Part shown: piece after piece, positions 1 to 7,101 of the stretch | Numbering within the stretch: the stretch's first letter is position 1 | How the letters are laid out: every line of letters starts with the position of its first letter | Assembly: GCA_964583795.1 (NCBI GenBank) | Contig: CAZOWX010000034.1 | Coordinates: 1-15,216 of the forward strand | Length of the DNA stretch: 15,216 nt | From: JBDTME01 sp964583795 | GTDB lineage: Bacteria > Patescibacteriota > Microgenomatia > UBA1400 > PJMF01 | Direction of reading: 5' to 3' | The notes under the pieces: generated by a model | Seen by the model: only the letters and a program-made list of their open reading frames with translations | Told to the model about the DNA's origin: nothing | Database searches by the model: none | Translations under genes and position numbers: made by a program

Positions 1-3
1 AAG

Positions 4-16
4 CGCCTTTTAGGCG
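4..16. repeat. small inverted repeat at window edge
   Basis: CGCCT and AGGCG pair around a 3-base loop. It is followed at 26-44 by a stronger hairpin, so the leader or intergenic region before the HAD gene starts with two hairpins in tandem. It may belong to the end of a gene left of the window. Its function is unknown. Confidence 0.35.
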
Positions 17-25
17 GATATCATG

Positions 26-44
26 CCACCGGTTCTACCGGTGG
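26..44. repeat. GC-rich hairpin upstream of the HAD gene
   Basis: CCACCGGT and ACCGGTGG form a perfect 8-bp stem with a 3-base loop. A TTGACT that could be a -35 element starts four bases later (48-53), so the hairpin could be a terminator of an upstream gene or an operator. There is only a short, interrupted T-run after it, which makes a classical terminator less certain. Confidence 0.5.
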
Positions 45-63
45 TCGTTGACTTTTTCAAATA

Positions 64-70
64 AAAGGAG
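64..70 (+). promoter_or_regulatory. Shine-Dalgarno of the HAD gene
   Basis: AAAGGAG lies 6 bases before the ATG at 77. It is the only strong Shine-Dalgarno sequence I see in the window and fixes this start. It contrasts with the SD-free starts of most other genes here. Confidence 0.75.
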
Positions 71-76
71 TAGAAA

Positions 77-964
77 ATGGTGAACTGGCAAGATTCGATT
101 TGGTTTTTTGATATTGATGATACGCTTATTGATACAGCTGGTGATTCTAGAAGTGCGACGCGAGGGATTGAAGATGTCTTTACTCTGCATTGTGGTACTG
201 ACAAAGCAAAGAGGGTTGCAAATGAGGTAAACGCCATTTTTGAGCTACTGCTTGTTGGGTATCGAGTCAAAAATGATGATTGGTCGCCTGTCTTGGGTGG
301 AAAAACTGCATTCGACCAACTACTTATTCAAATAAAAACTGTTCAAACAGCTGTCATCGAAAAATTTGGTAAAGCAAAACTGTGGAGCCGAGAGGTTTTT
401 ATTAAATTGGCTTGTGATCGTGTTGGAGTGCCTGTTACTCCGGATATTGTCCATGAAGCCGCGGATGCGTTTTGGATCAAGTTAACTCAAGAAGTTCACG
501 TGCTTCCTGGAGTCGTAGAACTTTTTCAGACGATAGTGAAACATTCTCGCCCCATTTATTTGGTGACCAGCAGTGATGCTCGATTAAAAATGGATGAGTC
601 AGGGCAATTTCACTACGATTCAAAATACTCGGAAGGATTGAAGCGACAAAGAATAGAGCTACTCAGAGAGAAAGGGATTGTGTTCAATGCTCTTTCAATT
701 GGTGACCCGCAAGACAAACCTGATGTAGCTTTTTTTCAAAAAGGAGTTGAAACTGCACAAGCTGAGTATGGGCAATCATTTAATTTGAAAAATGCCATCA
801 TGATCGGTGACTCGTTTGCTGGAGATTTGCAAACACCCAAAGAAAAAATGGGATTTGGATTGGTGGTGCTGTTTCAAAAGGACCGCTCAACAACTGTCCA
901 AGAAGATGAGCGAGAAATAGTGACTGGGGATTTATCAGAGGTTCTTTCTTACATTCAGGAATGA
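77..964 (+). CDS. HAD-superfamily hydrolase
   Basis: A 295-residue haloacid-dehalogenase-fold hydrolase, probably a Mg-dependent phosphatase in the cytoplasm. All four HAD motifs are visible. Motif I is DIDDT at residues 12-16, with nucleophile Asp12 and acid/base Asp14. Motif II is VTSSD near 163-167, motif III is Lys214 in DKPDVAFF, and motif IV is GDSFAGD at 244-250. The roughly 145 residues between motifs I and II form a large, mostly helical cap (C1 type), longer than in small phosphoglycolate phosphatases, so the substrate cannot be named. The ATG at 77 is supported by AAAGGAG six bases upstream. The next gene begins 40 bases after the stop and has its own -10 element, so the two need not be co-transcribed. 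Confidence 0.85.
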   Translation: MVNWQDSIWFFDIDDTLIDTAGDSRSATRGIEDVFTLHCGTDKAKRVANEVNAIFELLLVGYRVKNDDWSPVLGGKTAFDQLLIQIKTVQTAVIEKFGKAKLWSREVFIKLACDRVGVPVTPDIVHEAADAFWIKLTQEVHVLPGVVELFQTIVKHSRPIYLVTSSDARLKMDESGQFHYDSKYSEGLKRQRIELLREKGIVFNALSIGDPQDKPDVAFFQKGVETAQAEYGQSFNLKNAIMIGDSFAGDLQTPKEKMGFGLVVLFQKDRSTTVQEDEREIVTGDLSEVLSYIQE

Positions 965-992
965 GTTTTTCATCATAAGGTTTTTTTTGAGT

Positions 993-998
993 TATAAT
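993..998 (+). promoter_or_regulatory. -10 element, leaderless start of tRNA-binding gene
   Basis: A perfect TATAAT ends exactly 6 bases before the ATG at 1005. Transcription would begin on or next to the A of the start codon. No Shine-Dalgarno is present. No good -35 hexamer is visible at the usual distance. Confidence 0.6.
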
Positions 999-1004
999 GC
1001 TCGT

Positions 1005-1361
1005 ATGAAACACCTTCCCGTCAAACCAAAGATTACATTCTCTGATTTAGAGAAAATTGATATTCGTGTGGGGACTATTGAACGAGTTGAGGAAGTGGAA
1101 AAATCGGAGAAGTTAGTTCGTTTGATTGTTGATTTTGGTGAGTTTAAGCGAACTATTTTGGTGGGGATGAAACAAGAACGTAAAGATGTCAAAGCTGAAA
1201 TAGAAGGTAAACAAGCTTTATTTGTGGTGAACTTAGAGCCAAAAGAAATGATGGGAGAAGTATCGGAGGGGATGGTATTCGATTTGGGATATTCCAATGG
1301 GATTACTCCAGTGTTAGCAGAACCAGAAAATCCAGTTCCGAACGGTGTATGTGCCGGTTGA
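1005..1361 (+). CDS. tRNA-binding domain protein (CsaA / MetG C-terminal type)
   Basis: A 118-residue single-domain protein of the EMAPII/CsaA OB-fold family, which binds tRNA and occurs as a stand-alone chaperone-like protein (CsaA) or as the C-terminal dimerisation domain of methionyl-tRNA synthetase. The family pattern is clear: SDLEKIDIRVGTI at about 13-25, then ILVGMK, then the VVNLEPKEMMGEVSEGM block typical of the second half of the fold. The length matches a free-standing domain, not a broken MetG. An in-frame TTG at 987 would add six residues, but the ATG at 1005 fits the family N-terminus and lies 6 bases after TATAAT. Which tRNA or protein it serves cannot be read from the sequence. 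Confidence 0.9.
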   Translation: MKHLPVKPKITFSDLEKIDIRVGTIERVEEVEKSEKLVRLIVDFGEFKRTILVGMKQERKDVKAEIEGKQALFVVNLEPKEMMGEVSEGMVFDLGYSNGITPVLAEPENPVPNGVCAG

Positions 1362-1406
1362 CAGATTTGATCAGTGTCACCTTTCCCTGTTGACTCAAAA
1401 CTGTGA

Positions 1407-1412
1407 CATAAT
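1407..1412 (+). promoter_or_regulatory. -10-like element before the NagZ gene
   Basis: CATAAT ends 6 bases before the GTG at 1419, the same spacing as at other genes here. A TTGACT at 1390-1395 is too close (11 bases) to be its -35. If real, the mRNA starts at the GTG. Confidence 0.4.
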
Positions 1413-1418
1413 ACGGGT

Positions 1419-2789
1419 GTGGAAGATGTTTGTTCAATTGCTGTTTCCAAGGTCAACGACTCAGTGGTTTGGTGGGGTGAAGCCATGACTCAGATAGTTT
1501 CAATGGTACGAACAAGAAGCGAGACATTCGTGCAAAAGCGATTTTCCATTTTTAAAAAGTACTGGTGGTTATTGGGCGTGTTGCTCGTATTGGTAGAAGG
1601 TGTCGGTGTTTGGCAATATCGAGGGTTGTACTTGGTTCAATTTCGTCAATTTGAGTTGGTAGCTTTAGGGTTTTCATTACTTTCATTTATTGTTGGGACT
1701 CTGTTTGCAGCCGCAAAAGACAAACAACGGCGAATCCAGTTACTTGCTTTTTCAGGCTTTTTTTCTTCTCTTTTTGCTCAGTTATCGGTCAAAGAACTTA
1801 CCTTTCAACTTCAAAAAATGAGTGTGCTTGGAGCTTCTACACTCTCGGCGCAAGCATACGGGACCCACTTTATTGTAGGATACACTTCATTCGATGACGT
1901 CAAAAAGTTGGCTGCAGATGGCACTATCGCAGGAATTTTTTTGACTCGACGCAACGTTGAAGGCAAAACCATTCAACAGGTCAGAAAAGAAATTGATGAG
2001 TTGCAACAGATTCGCTCTCATAGTGGTTTTGCACCACTGATTGTGACGACTGATCAAGAAGGTGGAGTGGTTTCCAAGCTCTCTCCCCCACTGGAGTATC
2101 AGCCGCCACTCAACGCTTTGTTGAATTCAGACTCGGAAATGCTCAATGAGTCTGAACAAGAAATTGTCCGAGAGTACGCTCAAAAACAAGCCAATGGACT
2201 CAAAGAGCTGGGTGTAACGGTGAATCTGTCTCCAGTTTTGGATTTGCAACCCGATAAGCTTTTTAAAAATGATGAATTTACGAAAATTCGCTTGCGTTCG
2301 CTATCCACTACCCCAGAAAAAGTTTCCTCCATCGCTGCCGTGTATGCGGTAGAGCTCAAACGAAATGGAATTACGCCAACGTTCAAGCATTTTCCTGGGA
2401 TTGGTAGTGTCAGTGTGGACACACATATCAGTGGTGCTCGGCTTGAAACACCACTGTCTGATTTATTGAAAACGGATTTGATTCCGTTTAAACAACTTGG
2501 GCAAGATCCCGATTCGTTGATGATGCTCAGCCACGTGGTGCTGACGGATGTTGACCCTGATCATCCAGTCTCATTCTCCAAACCGGTCGTGCAGAACTTA
2601 GTCAAAACGCAGCTACACATAAAAAGTAAGTTGATCACCGATGATTTTAGTATGGGGGCAGTGGTGAACAGTAATGATGGTGTGAATGGCGCTGTTGATA
2701 AAGCTCTTGATGCTGGGGTCGACTATATTTTATTTGCCTACGATCCTGATTTGTATTACCAGGCGATGGAACATCTGCTTCGCAAATAG
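1419..2789 (+). CDS. membrane-anchored GH3 beta-N-acetylhexosaminidase-like protein
   Basis: A 456-residue glycoside hydrolase family 3 protein resembling NagZ, which removes N-acetylglucosamine from cell-wall fragments. The catalytic domain starts near residue 145. It shows TTDQEGG at 210-216, KHFPG at 323-327, the Asp-Thr-His of the acid/base loop at 334-336, and TDDFSMGA at 407-414 with the expected nucleophile Asp408. The usual KHFPGHG reads KHFPGIG. The first 145 residues are not part of standard NagZ: they hold about three hydrophobic segments (near 49-65, 79-98 and 107-122), predicting membrane anchoring. The start is uncertain: GTG 1419 fits the -10 spacing, while ATG 1485 follows a G-rich stretch and would remove 22 residues of atypical sequence. 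It converges on the carrier gene 15 bases later. Confidence 0.82.
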   Translation: MEDVCSIAVSKVNDSVVWWGEAMTQIVSMVRTRSETFVQKRFSIFKKYWWLLGVLLVLVEGVGVWQYRGLYLVQFRQFELVALGFSLLSFIVGTLFAAAKDKQRRIQLLAFSGFFSSLFAQLSVKELTFQLQKMSVLGASTLSAQAYGTHFIVGYTSFDDVKKLAADGTIAGIFLTRRNVEGKTIQQVRKEIDELQQIRSHSGFAPLIVTTDQEGGVVSKLSPPLEYQPPLNALLNSDSEMLNESEQEIVREYAQKQANGLKELGVTVNLSPVLDLQPDKLFKNDEFTKIRLRSLSTTPEKVSSIAAVYAVELKRNGITPTFKHFPGIGSVSVDTHISGARLETPLSDLLKTDLIPFKQLGQDPDSLMMLSHVVLTDVDPDHPVSFSKPVVQNLVKTQLHIKSKLITDDFSMGAVVNSNDGVNGAVDKALDAGVDYILFAYDPDLYYQAMEHLLRK

Positions 2790-2794
2790 ATGAG

Positions 2795-2825
2795 TTCCTC
2801 GCAATTAAATTGCCACGTCGAGGAA
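2795..2825. terminator. candidate bidirectional terminator hairpin
   Basis: TTCCTCG at 2795-2801 pairs with CGAGGAA at 2819-2825, and inside it GCAATT/AATTGC (2801-2813) is a second dyad. It sits exactly between the convergent glycosidase and carrier genes and overlaps the last codons of the carrier. T-runs are weak on both sides, so it may be a structural dyad and not an intrinsic terminator. Confidence 0.4.
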
Positions 2826-4070
2826 AATATAGGCGATAGCTCCTCCAACTACTGACATACTCATTCCCCATGTAAGAAGGAGTTTAAACATTCGGTCACG
2901 AGTTGACTTTTTGTCCACTGCCGCGATTGATAGCGCTCCAAGTGTAGACAGCGGGCTGACATCAACCATGTGTGAGCCTACGGCCACGGCAATAATCAGC
3001 GGGATAATGTTATCAATGGCCATCTTTTGGGCGAGTCCAGGAATCAGAGGAATAAATGCAGGTAATACCACACCAGACGATGAACTGTAGGCGCTGACAA
3101 CACCAGTCACGAATGCGAGCGCAGCGTTGTTGAGTTGAGGACTGGTGACTGTTGCAATGGTGGTAGTAGCCAAATCAAGACCACCAGTTTTTTCCATCAA
3201 TCCAATAAGTACCGCAATTCCAGTGACCATCAAAATAGTACTCCAAGGAACAGTTTGAATAACTTCTTCTTCAGTACTCAAGTTGAAAGTAAACATCAAA
3301 ACTGCTGTGATAAGCGCGATGGTAATGAGGGGTAATTTGAAGGCGATAACTCCGAGAAGTAAGGCAGAAATGAATACCATGGTGAGTTTTTGTTGTGTAT
3401 TTATTGGTGTTTTTTGTAACGTTACTGATTCAACTTTTACATTTTGAATTGTTTTACTTCGTCTTTGGGTTCGAATCAAAAAAATGACATACGCAAGGAT
3501 GGCTGACAGCGATTGCAAAACGGCTGATGCTCCGAACACCACCCAAATCAATTGTGGGTCAACATGAATTTTTTCAATTAACCCCAGCGCGACAATTCCC
3601 GTTGGTGAGAATGGGGAAAATGCCCCAGCGTTGGCTCCAGTACAGAGCATGATGGCAACGACGAGTGGGGAGATTTGACGTTGCTTTGCTAACACCATAG
3701 CAACCGGGGCAAGCACGGCAACAGCAGCAATATTGCCCGGTCCGAGTGCCGAGAGAGCAAAAGCGAGTATAAAAATTAGCAAAGGGAGTAGTAACTCTTG
3801 TCCTTTGATGAGGAAAATTGCTCTTTGGGTAAGTTGTTCCAGTGTCCCGTTTTGTACAGCAGTACCGAAGACAAAAGTCATACTTAACAGTAAGATAAAC
3901 AGATTTGTCGGAAAGAAACCTACTATTTGATTTACACTCAAATTCGCACCGTAGGTACCTATGAGTAATGCCGCTAGCAGTGAGAGTAGCCCTGGGTTTA
4001 ACTTTGGTATAAAACAGCTGATCACGATGATAATCAACAAAGCCAAGAGTGAAATGATTGCGAGTGACAT
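2805..4070 (-). CDS. MatC/SLC13-like (ion transporter superfamily) carrier
   Basis: A 421-residue integral membrane protein with about 11-12 hydrophobic segments, of the ion-transporter superfamily that includes dicarboxylate carriers (MatC, SLC13/DASS). Visible motifs are SALGPGN at 107-113, GANAGAFSPFSPTG at 145-158, SSSSGVVLPAF at 329-339 and SHMVDVSPLSTLGA at 366-379. The two halves each carry a Ser/Pro/Gly-rich re-entrant-type motif, as expected for the inverted-repeat architecture. A C4-dicarboxylate or malonate-like substrate is typical for the family, but the substrate is an inference here. The start has AGAGAGG five bases upstream (4076-4082 on the complement). It is transcribed away from the EamA gene, with 226 bases between them. 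Confidence 0.8.
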   Translation of the reverse strand: MSLAIISLLALLIIIVISCFIPKLNPGLLSLLAALLIGTYGANLSVNQIVGFFPTNLFILLLSMTFVFGTAVQNGTLEQLTQRAIFLIKGQELLLPLLIFILAFALSALGPGNIAAVAVLAPVAMVLAKQRQISPLVVAIMLCTGANAGAFSPFSPTGIVALGLIEKIHVDPQLIWVVFGASAVLQSLSAILAYVIFLIRTQRRSKTIQNVKVESVTLQKTPINTQQKLTMVFISALLLGVIAFKLPLITIALITAVLMFTFNLSTEEEVIQTVPWSTILMVTGIAVLIGLMEKTGGLDLATTTIATVTSPQLNNAALAFVTGVVSAYSSSSGVVLPAFIPLIPGLAQKMAIDNIIPLIIAVAVGSHMVDVSPLSTLGALSIAAVDKKSTRDRMFKLLLTWGMSMSVVGGAIAYIFLDVAI

Positions 4071-4296
4071 AGTTGCCTCTCTACATGCAAATATTGGAAA
4101 AAGAGACCTCCATAATACACCCCCGCTACTGGATCAAAAAGCATCATTTGGTCGAGTGGCGGAGTCACAGCGTACCGTGAAAAAACTAAATTCAAGTATT
4201 GGGAAGCCTTAGAAATGAACATTTTTTGTTCATGACGTTTTTGAGTACAAAATAAAAAAAAGCGACGGTTTTATACTCTTGTAGTACAATCACCTC
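4071..4296. other. divergent intergenic region (carrier / EamA transporter)
   Basis: Holds both promoters of a divergent pair. On the minus strand TATTAT at 4112-4117 is a possible -10 for the carrier, giving a leader of about 35 bases with a GAGAGG-type ribosome site. ATGAACA at 4215-4221 and TGTTCAT at 4227-4233 form a perfect 7-bp inverted repeat with a T5 loop, a possible operator or start of a structured RNA. A short minus-strand reading frame (about 62 codons from 4222) crosses the region and overlaps the carrier start; I do not consider it established. Confidence 0.4.
4285..4290 (+). promoter_or_regulatory. -10 element, leaderless start of EamA gene
   Basis: TACAAT ends 6 bases before the ATG at 4297. 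A weak -35 candidate, GCGACG at 4262-4267, stands 17 bases upstream. No Shine-Dalgarno is present. Confidence 0.6.
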
Positions 4297-5151
4297 ATGA
4301 GTTGGTTTTTACTTGCACTCGTCAGTGTTGTCACGGTTTCCATTGCTACGCTTTTGGAAAGAGTGTTGCTGAAAGAGGATGAGAGTGATCCCGTGGCTTA
4401 CGCAATTGTGTTTCAGTTCTTGTTAGGGGCGATTGTTTTTGGTTTTACCATACTACTTCATCGATTTACTCTTCCTGACTTTTCACCTGTCACAGTTGCT
4501 CGTTTTTTATTTTCAGCCATGCTTTGGGCGGGATCCACAGTATTTGGTTTTCATGCTATTAAGCGTCTGAGTGCTGCGGAAGTCACAATTCTTAACTCAA
4601 GTACAGCAGTGGTGGCAGTAATTTTGGGAATTATTTTTCTTAGGGAAACAGTGTCTATCAAAATGATAGTCGGAACTGCGTTGGTGATCGGCTCTATTCT
4701 AGTGGTACAAAGTGAAAAATTGGCGTTTCAATCTCGAAGAGGCATAGCATTTGCATTGTTGTCGGCATTGTGTGCAGGTATTGCTGTAGTAAATGATGTG
4801 ATTGTTCTCCACAATTTAGAAGTATTTTCCTATGTGAGCATGATGTCGTTTCTTCCTGGTATTGTGTTACTGACCCTTTTCCCAAAAAAGTTTTTTGTAG
4901 CAAAGCAATTGGTCCTTTCTCCAATCATGAAAGGAATGGGAATTTTTACTTTTTTCTATGCACTGCAAGCAGTTAGTTACTATCTCGCATATCAAAATGG
5001 CGCACTAATTTCGCACCTGTCCCCCATTACCAAATCATCGATTATTTTGACGGTGATACTTAGTGCAGTTTTCTTGAAAGAGCGAAAACAGTTGTTGAAA
5101 AAGATACTTGCTTCTGTGATCGTGACTGTGGGGGTGTTGCTATTAAACTAG
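4297..5151 (+). CDS. EamA-family (DMT superfamily) transporter
   Basis: A 284-residue membrane protein with ten predicted helices in two EamA repeats (about 1-137 and 146-284), the usual size and form for drug/metabolite transporters that export amino acids, metabolites or toxic compounds. Each repeat ends in the family signature: NSSTAVVAVILGIIFLRETV near 102-121, and the matching SPITKSSIILTVILSAVFLKER block near 241-262. The charged loop between repeats contains SEKLAFQSRR. The ligand cannot be deduced. The start lies 6 bases after TACAAT, so the message is predicted to be leaderless. It converges with the peptidase gene, with only 17 bases between the stop codons and no convincing terminator there. 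Confidence 0.9.
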   Translation: MSWFLLALVSVVTVSIATLLERVLLKEDESDPVAYAIVFQFLLGAIVFGFTILLHRFTLPDFSPVTVARFLFSAMLWAGSTVFGFHAIKRLSAAEVTILNSSTAVVAVILGIIFLRETVSIKMIVGTALVIGSILVVQSEKLAFQSRRGIAFALLSALCAGIAVVNDVIVLHNLEVFSYVSMMSFLPGIVLLTLFPKKFFVAKQLVLSPIMKGMGIFTFFYALQAVSYYLAYQNGALISHLSPITKSSIILTVILSAVFLKERKQLLKKILASVIVTVGVLLLN

Positions 5152-5168
5152 AGCCAAATTACTGACGA

Positions 5169-5825
5169 TTATTTCACTCTCTTCCCTACTCTCAAAATTC
5201 CTAGTTTATTTGGGGGTAACAGATTCAGTGCTTTGACAGCTTTTGCGTTTTCAGGTGCAATAATAAACAAGAATTGTTTGGTTTTGAGGGTGGTAAATCG
5301 ACCGGTTTTCATATTTTTGTCTCTGACCACATCTTCCCAACGGGTAATAAACCAAGTAAGTGAAAAAACGCGATTTTTCTTGGCAAATGGTGGATATGGA
5401 TCTTGAATGATAATCCTATCTTTCGCTGGGTTAATACCGACAACCACGCTGTAATGACCTCTGTCGTGGCGATTACTCGGAGTCTCTTCTTCGAGTGTGT
5501 CGTAGAAAAGACCTTGCCAGTTGATGGCCACAGGAGTTTTAAATTCGTTGATCAATCGATCAAGATCTTCAATGGTTGAGAGCTGTTTAAACCACAACTG
5601 ATGTCCAGGAAGGAGAGTTTTGACGGCAAGAGCCAGTTGCTTGGGGCGAGTTCCTTTTTTGGCAATGATTTTTCCGACTTTTGCTGCTGCCACGATCTCA
5701 TTTTGAGTAAATTTTTTACTCAACTTTGCAAGTAGCAGTTCCAAGACAGCTGGTCCGCAGTGTGCCTCACTTTGCTGTACTACTTGAGGTAATTCAATGA
5801 TTTTTGAGCTTGTGAACAGACTCAT
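5169..5825 (-). CDS. C39-like cysteine peptidase domain protein
   Basis: A 218-residue papain-fold protein of the peptidase C39-like type. The catalytic set is recognisable: Gln17 (oxyanion hole) and Cys23 in QQSEAHCGPA, His124 in DRGHYSVVVG, and Asp142 in IQDPYPP. The segment PSNRHDRGHYSVVVGI resembles other C39-like proteins of unknown role. No ABC-transporter domains, signal peptide or membrane segment are visible, so it is not a bacteriocin exporter such as LagD; it probably acts in the cytoplasm or is exported by a route not evident here. The start is 7 bases after a perfect TATAAT that contains the stop codon of the upstream acetyltransferase gene. What it cleaves is unknown. Confidence 0.8.
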   Translation of the reverse strand: MSLFTSSKIIELPQVVQQSEAHCGPAVLELLLAKLSKKFTQNEIVAAAKVGKIIAKKGTRPKQLALAVKTLLPGHQLWFKQLSTIEDLDRLINEFKTPVAINWQGLFYDTLEEETPSNRHDRGHYSVVVGINPAKDRIIIQDPYPPFAKKNRVFSLTWFITRWEDVVRDKNMKTGRFTTLKTKQFLFIIAPENAKAVKALNLLPPNKLGILRVGKRVK

Positions 5826-5832
5826 AGCGGTT

Positions 5833-5838
5833 ATTATA
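5833..5838 (-). promoter_or_regulatory. -10 element containing the upstream stop codon
   Basis: On the minus strand TATAAT ends 7 bases before the peptidase ATG at 5825. Its TAA (5834-5836) is the stop codon of the GNAT gene, so promoter and stop share bases. This gives the last gene of the cluster a possible separate leaderless transcript. Confidence 0.6.
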
Positions 5839-6601
5839 CCGCATTTGTTGCTTCATGGTGAGACAAGACGCCAAGGAGTTTATCACGGACTTTTTGGTGT
5901 AATTTTTGCCAATTGAGTAAGTAAAAGAAATCTTCTTCGTAAGAGTCCCAGTCATATTTCATTTCTCCGCGTTTTTCGAAACCAGCTGCCTCGAGAGTTC
6001 TTTGAGCGGCAAAGTTTTCTGGGTCGACAAAAGCAAACAGCTCGACCTGAGGTTGACTGGTAGAACCCAGTAAAGTCTGTACTTGCAAACACCCCTGTCG
6101 AACTGCGCTGGACATGAGGCCAGAGCCCGTTTGCTGGCCATCTGGCAGGGCGTAGCGGGCAAAACTCACCTCTAGTGCATATCGTTGGCCAACCGCTTCA
6201 GCCATCAGGCCACGTTTTACGAGTCTGTTGACCCGGATTCTCTCTTCTTTTTCCGAGTAGAAATAGACAAAACCCATCAACCTGCTTGCTTCTTCAGGGG
6301 TTTTAATGCGTGTGTCATGTACTGCAAACAAAAAGGAAGTATCCTCTTCTGCGCCTGCCCACTCTCTATACTCTGACTCTGAAAGTGGTTTTGTTTCATC
6401 CATCCATTTTTTAACCTGCTTGGTTTGCAAAATAGTTTGCAAAGCAAAAAAGTCATCCCTGGAATTTGGATCACAAAAACGAATGGCTGCATTTTCCCCC
6501 GGAGAGTGATACATATTTTCAAACAGTGGCTCAGGTGAAGGCAAAAACTTGATTTCTTCAGGAAGTGGTAGGGGTTGAGGGTGTAATGGTCGATTAAACA
6601 T
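5834..6601 (-). CDS. GNAT-family N-acetyltransferase
   Basis: A 255-residue acyl-CoA-dependent acetyltransferase of the GNAT (RimJ/RimL-like) type. The acetyl-CoA site is the QQTGSG pyrophosphate loop at 156-161 following the EVSFARYALP strand. The second hallmark is DPENFAAQRTLEAAGFEKRGEM at about 193-214, where Asn and the AAGF turn are typical of RimJ/L enzymes. The first 35 residues are proline-rich (RPLHPQPLPLPEE) and not part of the fold. The acceptor, a protein N-terminus or a small amine, is unknown. The start lies 6 bases after TAGAAT, whose TAG is the stop of the zinc-ribbon gene. It could also be read through from that gene as part of a three-gene cluster. Confidence 0.82.
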   Translation of the reverse strand: MFNRPLHPQPLPLPEEIKFLPSPEPLFENMYHSPGENAAIRFCDPNSRDDFFALQTILQTKQVKKWMDETKPLSESEYREWAGAEEDTSFLFAVHDTRIKTPEEASRLMGFVYFYSEKEERIRVNRLVKRGLMAEAVGQRYALEVSFARYALPDGQQTGSGLMSSAVRQGCLQVQTLLGSTSQPQVELFAFVDPENFAAQRTLEAAGFEKRGEMKYDWDSYEEDFFYLLNWQKLHQKVRDKLLGVLSHHEATNAV

Positions 6602-6607
6602 GGCAGT

Positions 6608-6613
6608 ATTCTA
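6608..6613 (-). promoter_or_regulatory. -10 element containing the upstream stop codon
   Basis: On the minus strand TAGAAT ends 6 bases before the GNAT ATG at 6601. Its TAG (6611-6613) is the stop codon of the zinc-ribbon gene. This is the same arrangement as at 5833-5838. Confidence 0.55.
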
Positions 6614-7087
6614 ATTGATCCACTCCACGTATGTACAGCCGGTAGGCACTTTATTGTCAGCATCCCAACCAGAAGTGGAGCACTTCTTCATTTTCTTGCC
6701 TTTGCTGGTTTTGACTTGCACTAAGTTTGCGCCACAGCTAGGGCATGGTTCTTTGAGTTCTTTACGAGAAGTATCAACCCACTCAATGAAATCGCACCCA
6801 GTTGCCACCATATTTTCTTTATCCCAGCCACTGGTGATACATTTTTTCATCTTTTTGCCGTTGCGAGTTTTTTGCAGTACTAGTGTACTCCCACACTTAG
6901 GACATTTTTCTTTCAGAACTTTTTGATTTTCGTTAATCCAACGTACGAATGAGCAACCCTCGGCAGCTTTTTTTTCAGGATTCCAAGATGAGGTACTGCA
7001 GCGCTGTAGTTTTTTACCGCTTTTGGTTTCTTGAATATCGGTGAGGGGTTCGCCACACAGTGGGCATGGCTCTTGAGTTGTTGTCAT
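6611..7087 (-). CDS. triple C4 zinc-ribbon protein (topoisomerase I C-terminal type)
   Basis: A 158-residue protein made almost entirely of three zinc ribbons like those at the C-terminus of type IA topoisomerases, where they bind single-stranded DNA. The cysteine sets are C8/C11/C30/C45, C62/C65/C83/C98 and C115/C118/C136/C151, a repeat period of 53-54 residues. Each unit has CPxCG, a GKKMKKC-like basic stretch, a Trp, and GC followed by an aromatic and WI/WV. No topoisomerase catalytic domain is present, so this is a stand-alone nucleic-acid-binding protein or a split-off domain. The open frame extends to 7168, but the ATG at 7087 is chosen because it directly precedes the first ribbon and follows TACACT. 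Confidence 0.85.
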   Translation of the reverse strand: MTTTQEPCPLCGEPLTDIQETKSGKKLQRCSTSSWNPEKKAAEGCSFVRWINENQKVLKEKCPKCGSTLVLQKTRNGKKMKKCITSGWDKENMVATGCDFIEWVDTSRKELKEPCPSCGANLVQVKTSKGKKMKKCSTSGWDADNKVPTGCTYVEWIN

Positions 7088-7095
7088 AGTCAAAT

Positions 7096-7101
7096 AGTGT
7101 A
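7096..7101 (-). promoter_or_regulatory. -10-like element of the zinc-ribbon gene
   Basis: On the minus strand TACACT ends 8 bases before the ATG at 7087, giving a leader of about one or two bases. No Shine-Dalgarno sequence is visible, and I found no clear -35. Confidence 0.4.

Noticed and set aside
992..1486. 164-codon minus-strand frame opposite the tRNA-binding gene
   Set aside because: It runs antisense to a clear family member, is rich in Ser/Thr from antisense codon bias, and has no recognisable domain.
4140..4200. tRNA-like stretch (TGGTCGAGTGGCGGAG)
   Set aside because: It recalls a D-arm of a Ser/Leu tRNA, but no acceptor stem, anticodon arm or T-loop (GTTCGA) can be placed around it.
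4034..4222. 62-codon minus-strand frame ahead of the MatC-like carrier
   Set aside because: It overlaps the carrier start by 37 bases, has no ribosome site or well-placed -10, starts inside an inverted repeat and matches no family I know. A leader peptide cannot be excluded.
5152..5168. terminator between the convergent EamA and peptidase genes
   Set aside because: The 17-base gap contains no stem; any terminator would have to lie inside the coding regions.
6615..6926. 103-codon plus-strand frame opposite the zinc-ribbon gene
   Set aside because: Its internal repeats merely mirror the zinc-ribbon repeats on the other strand.
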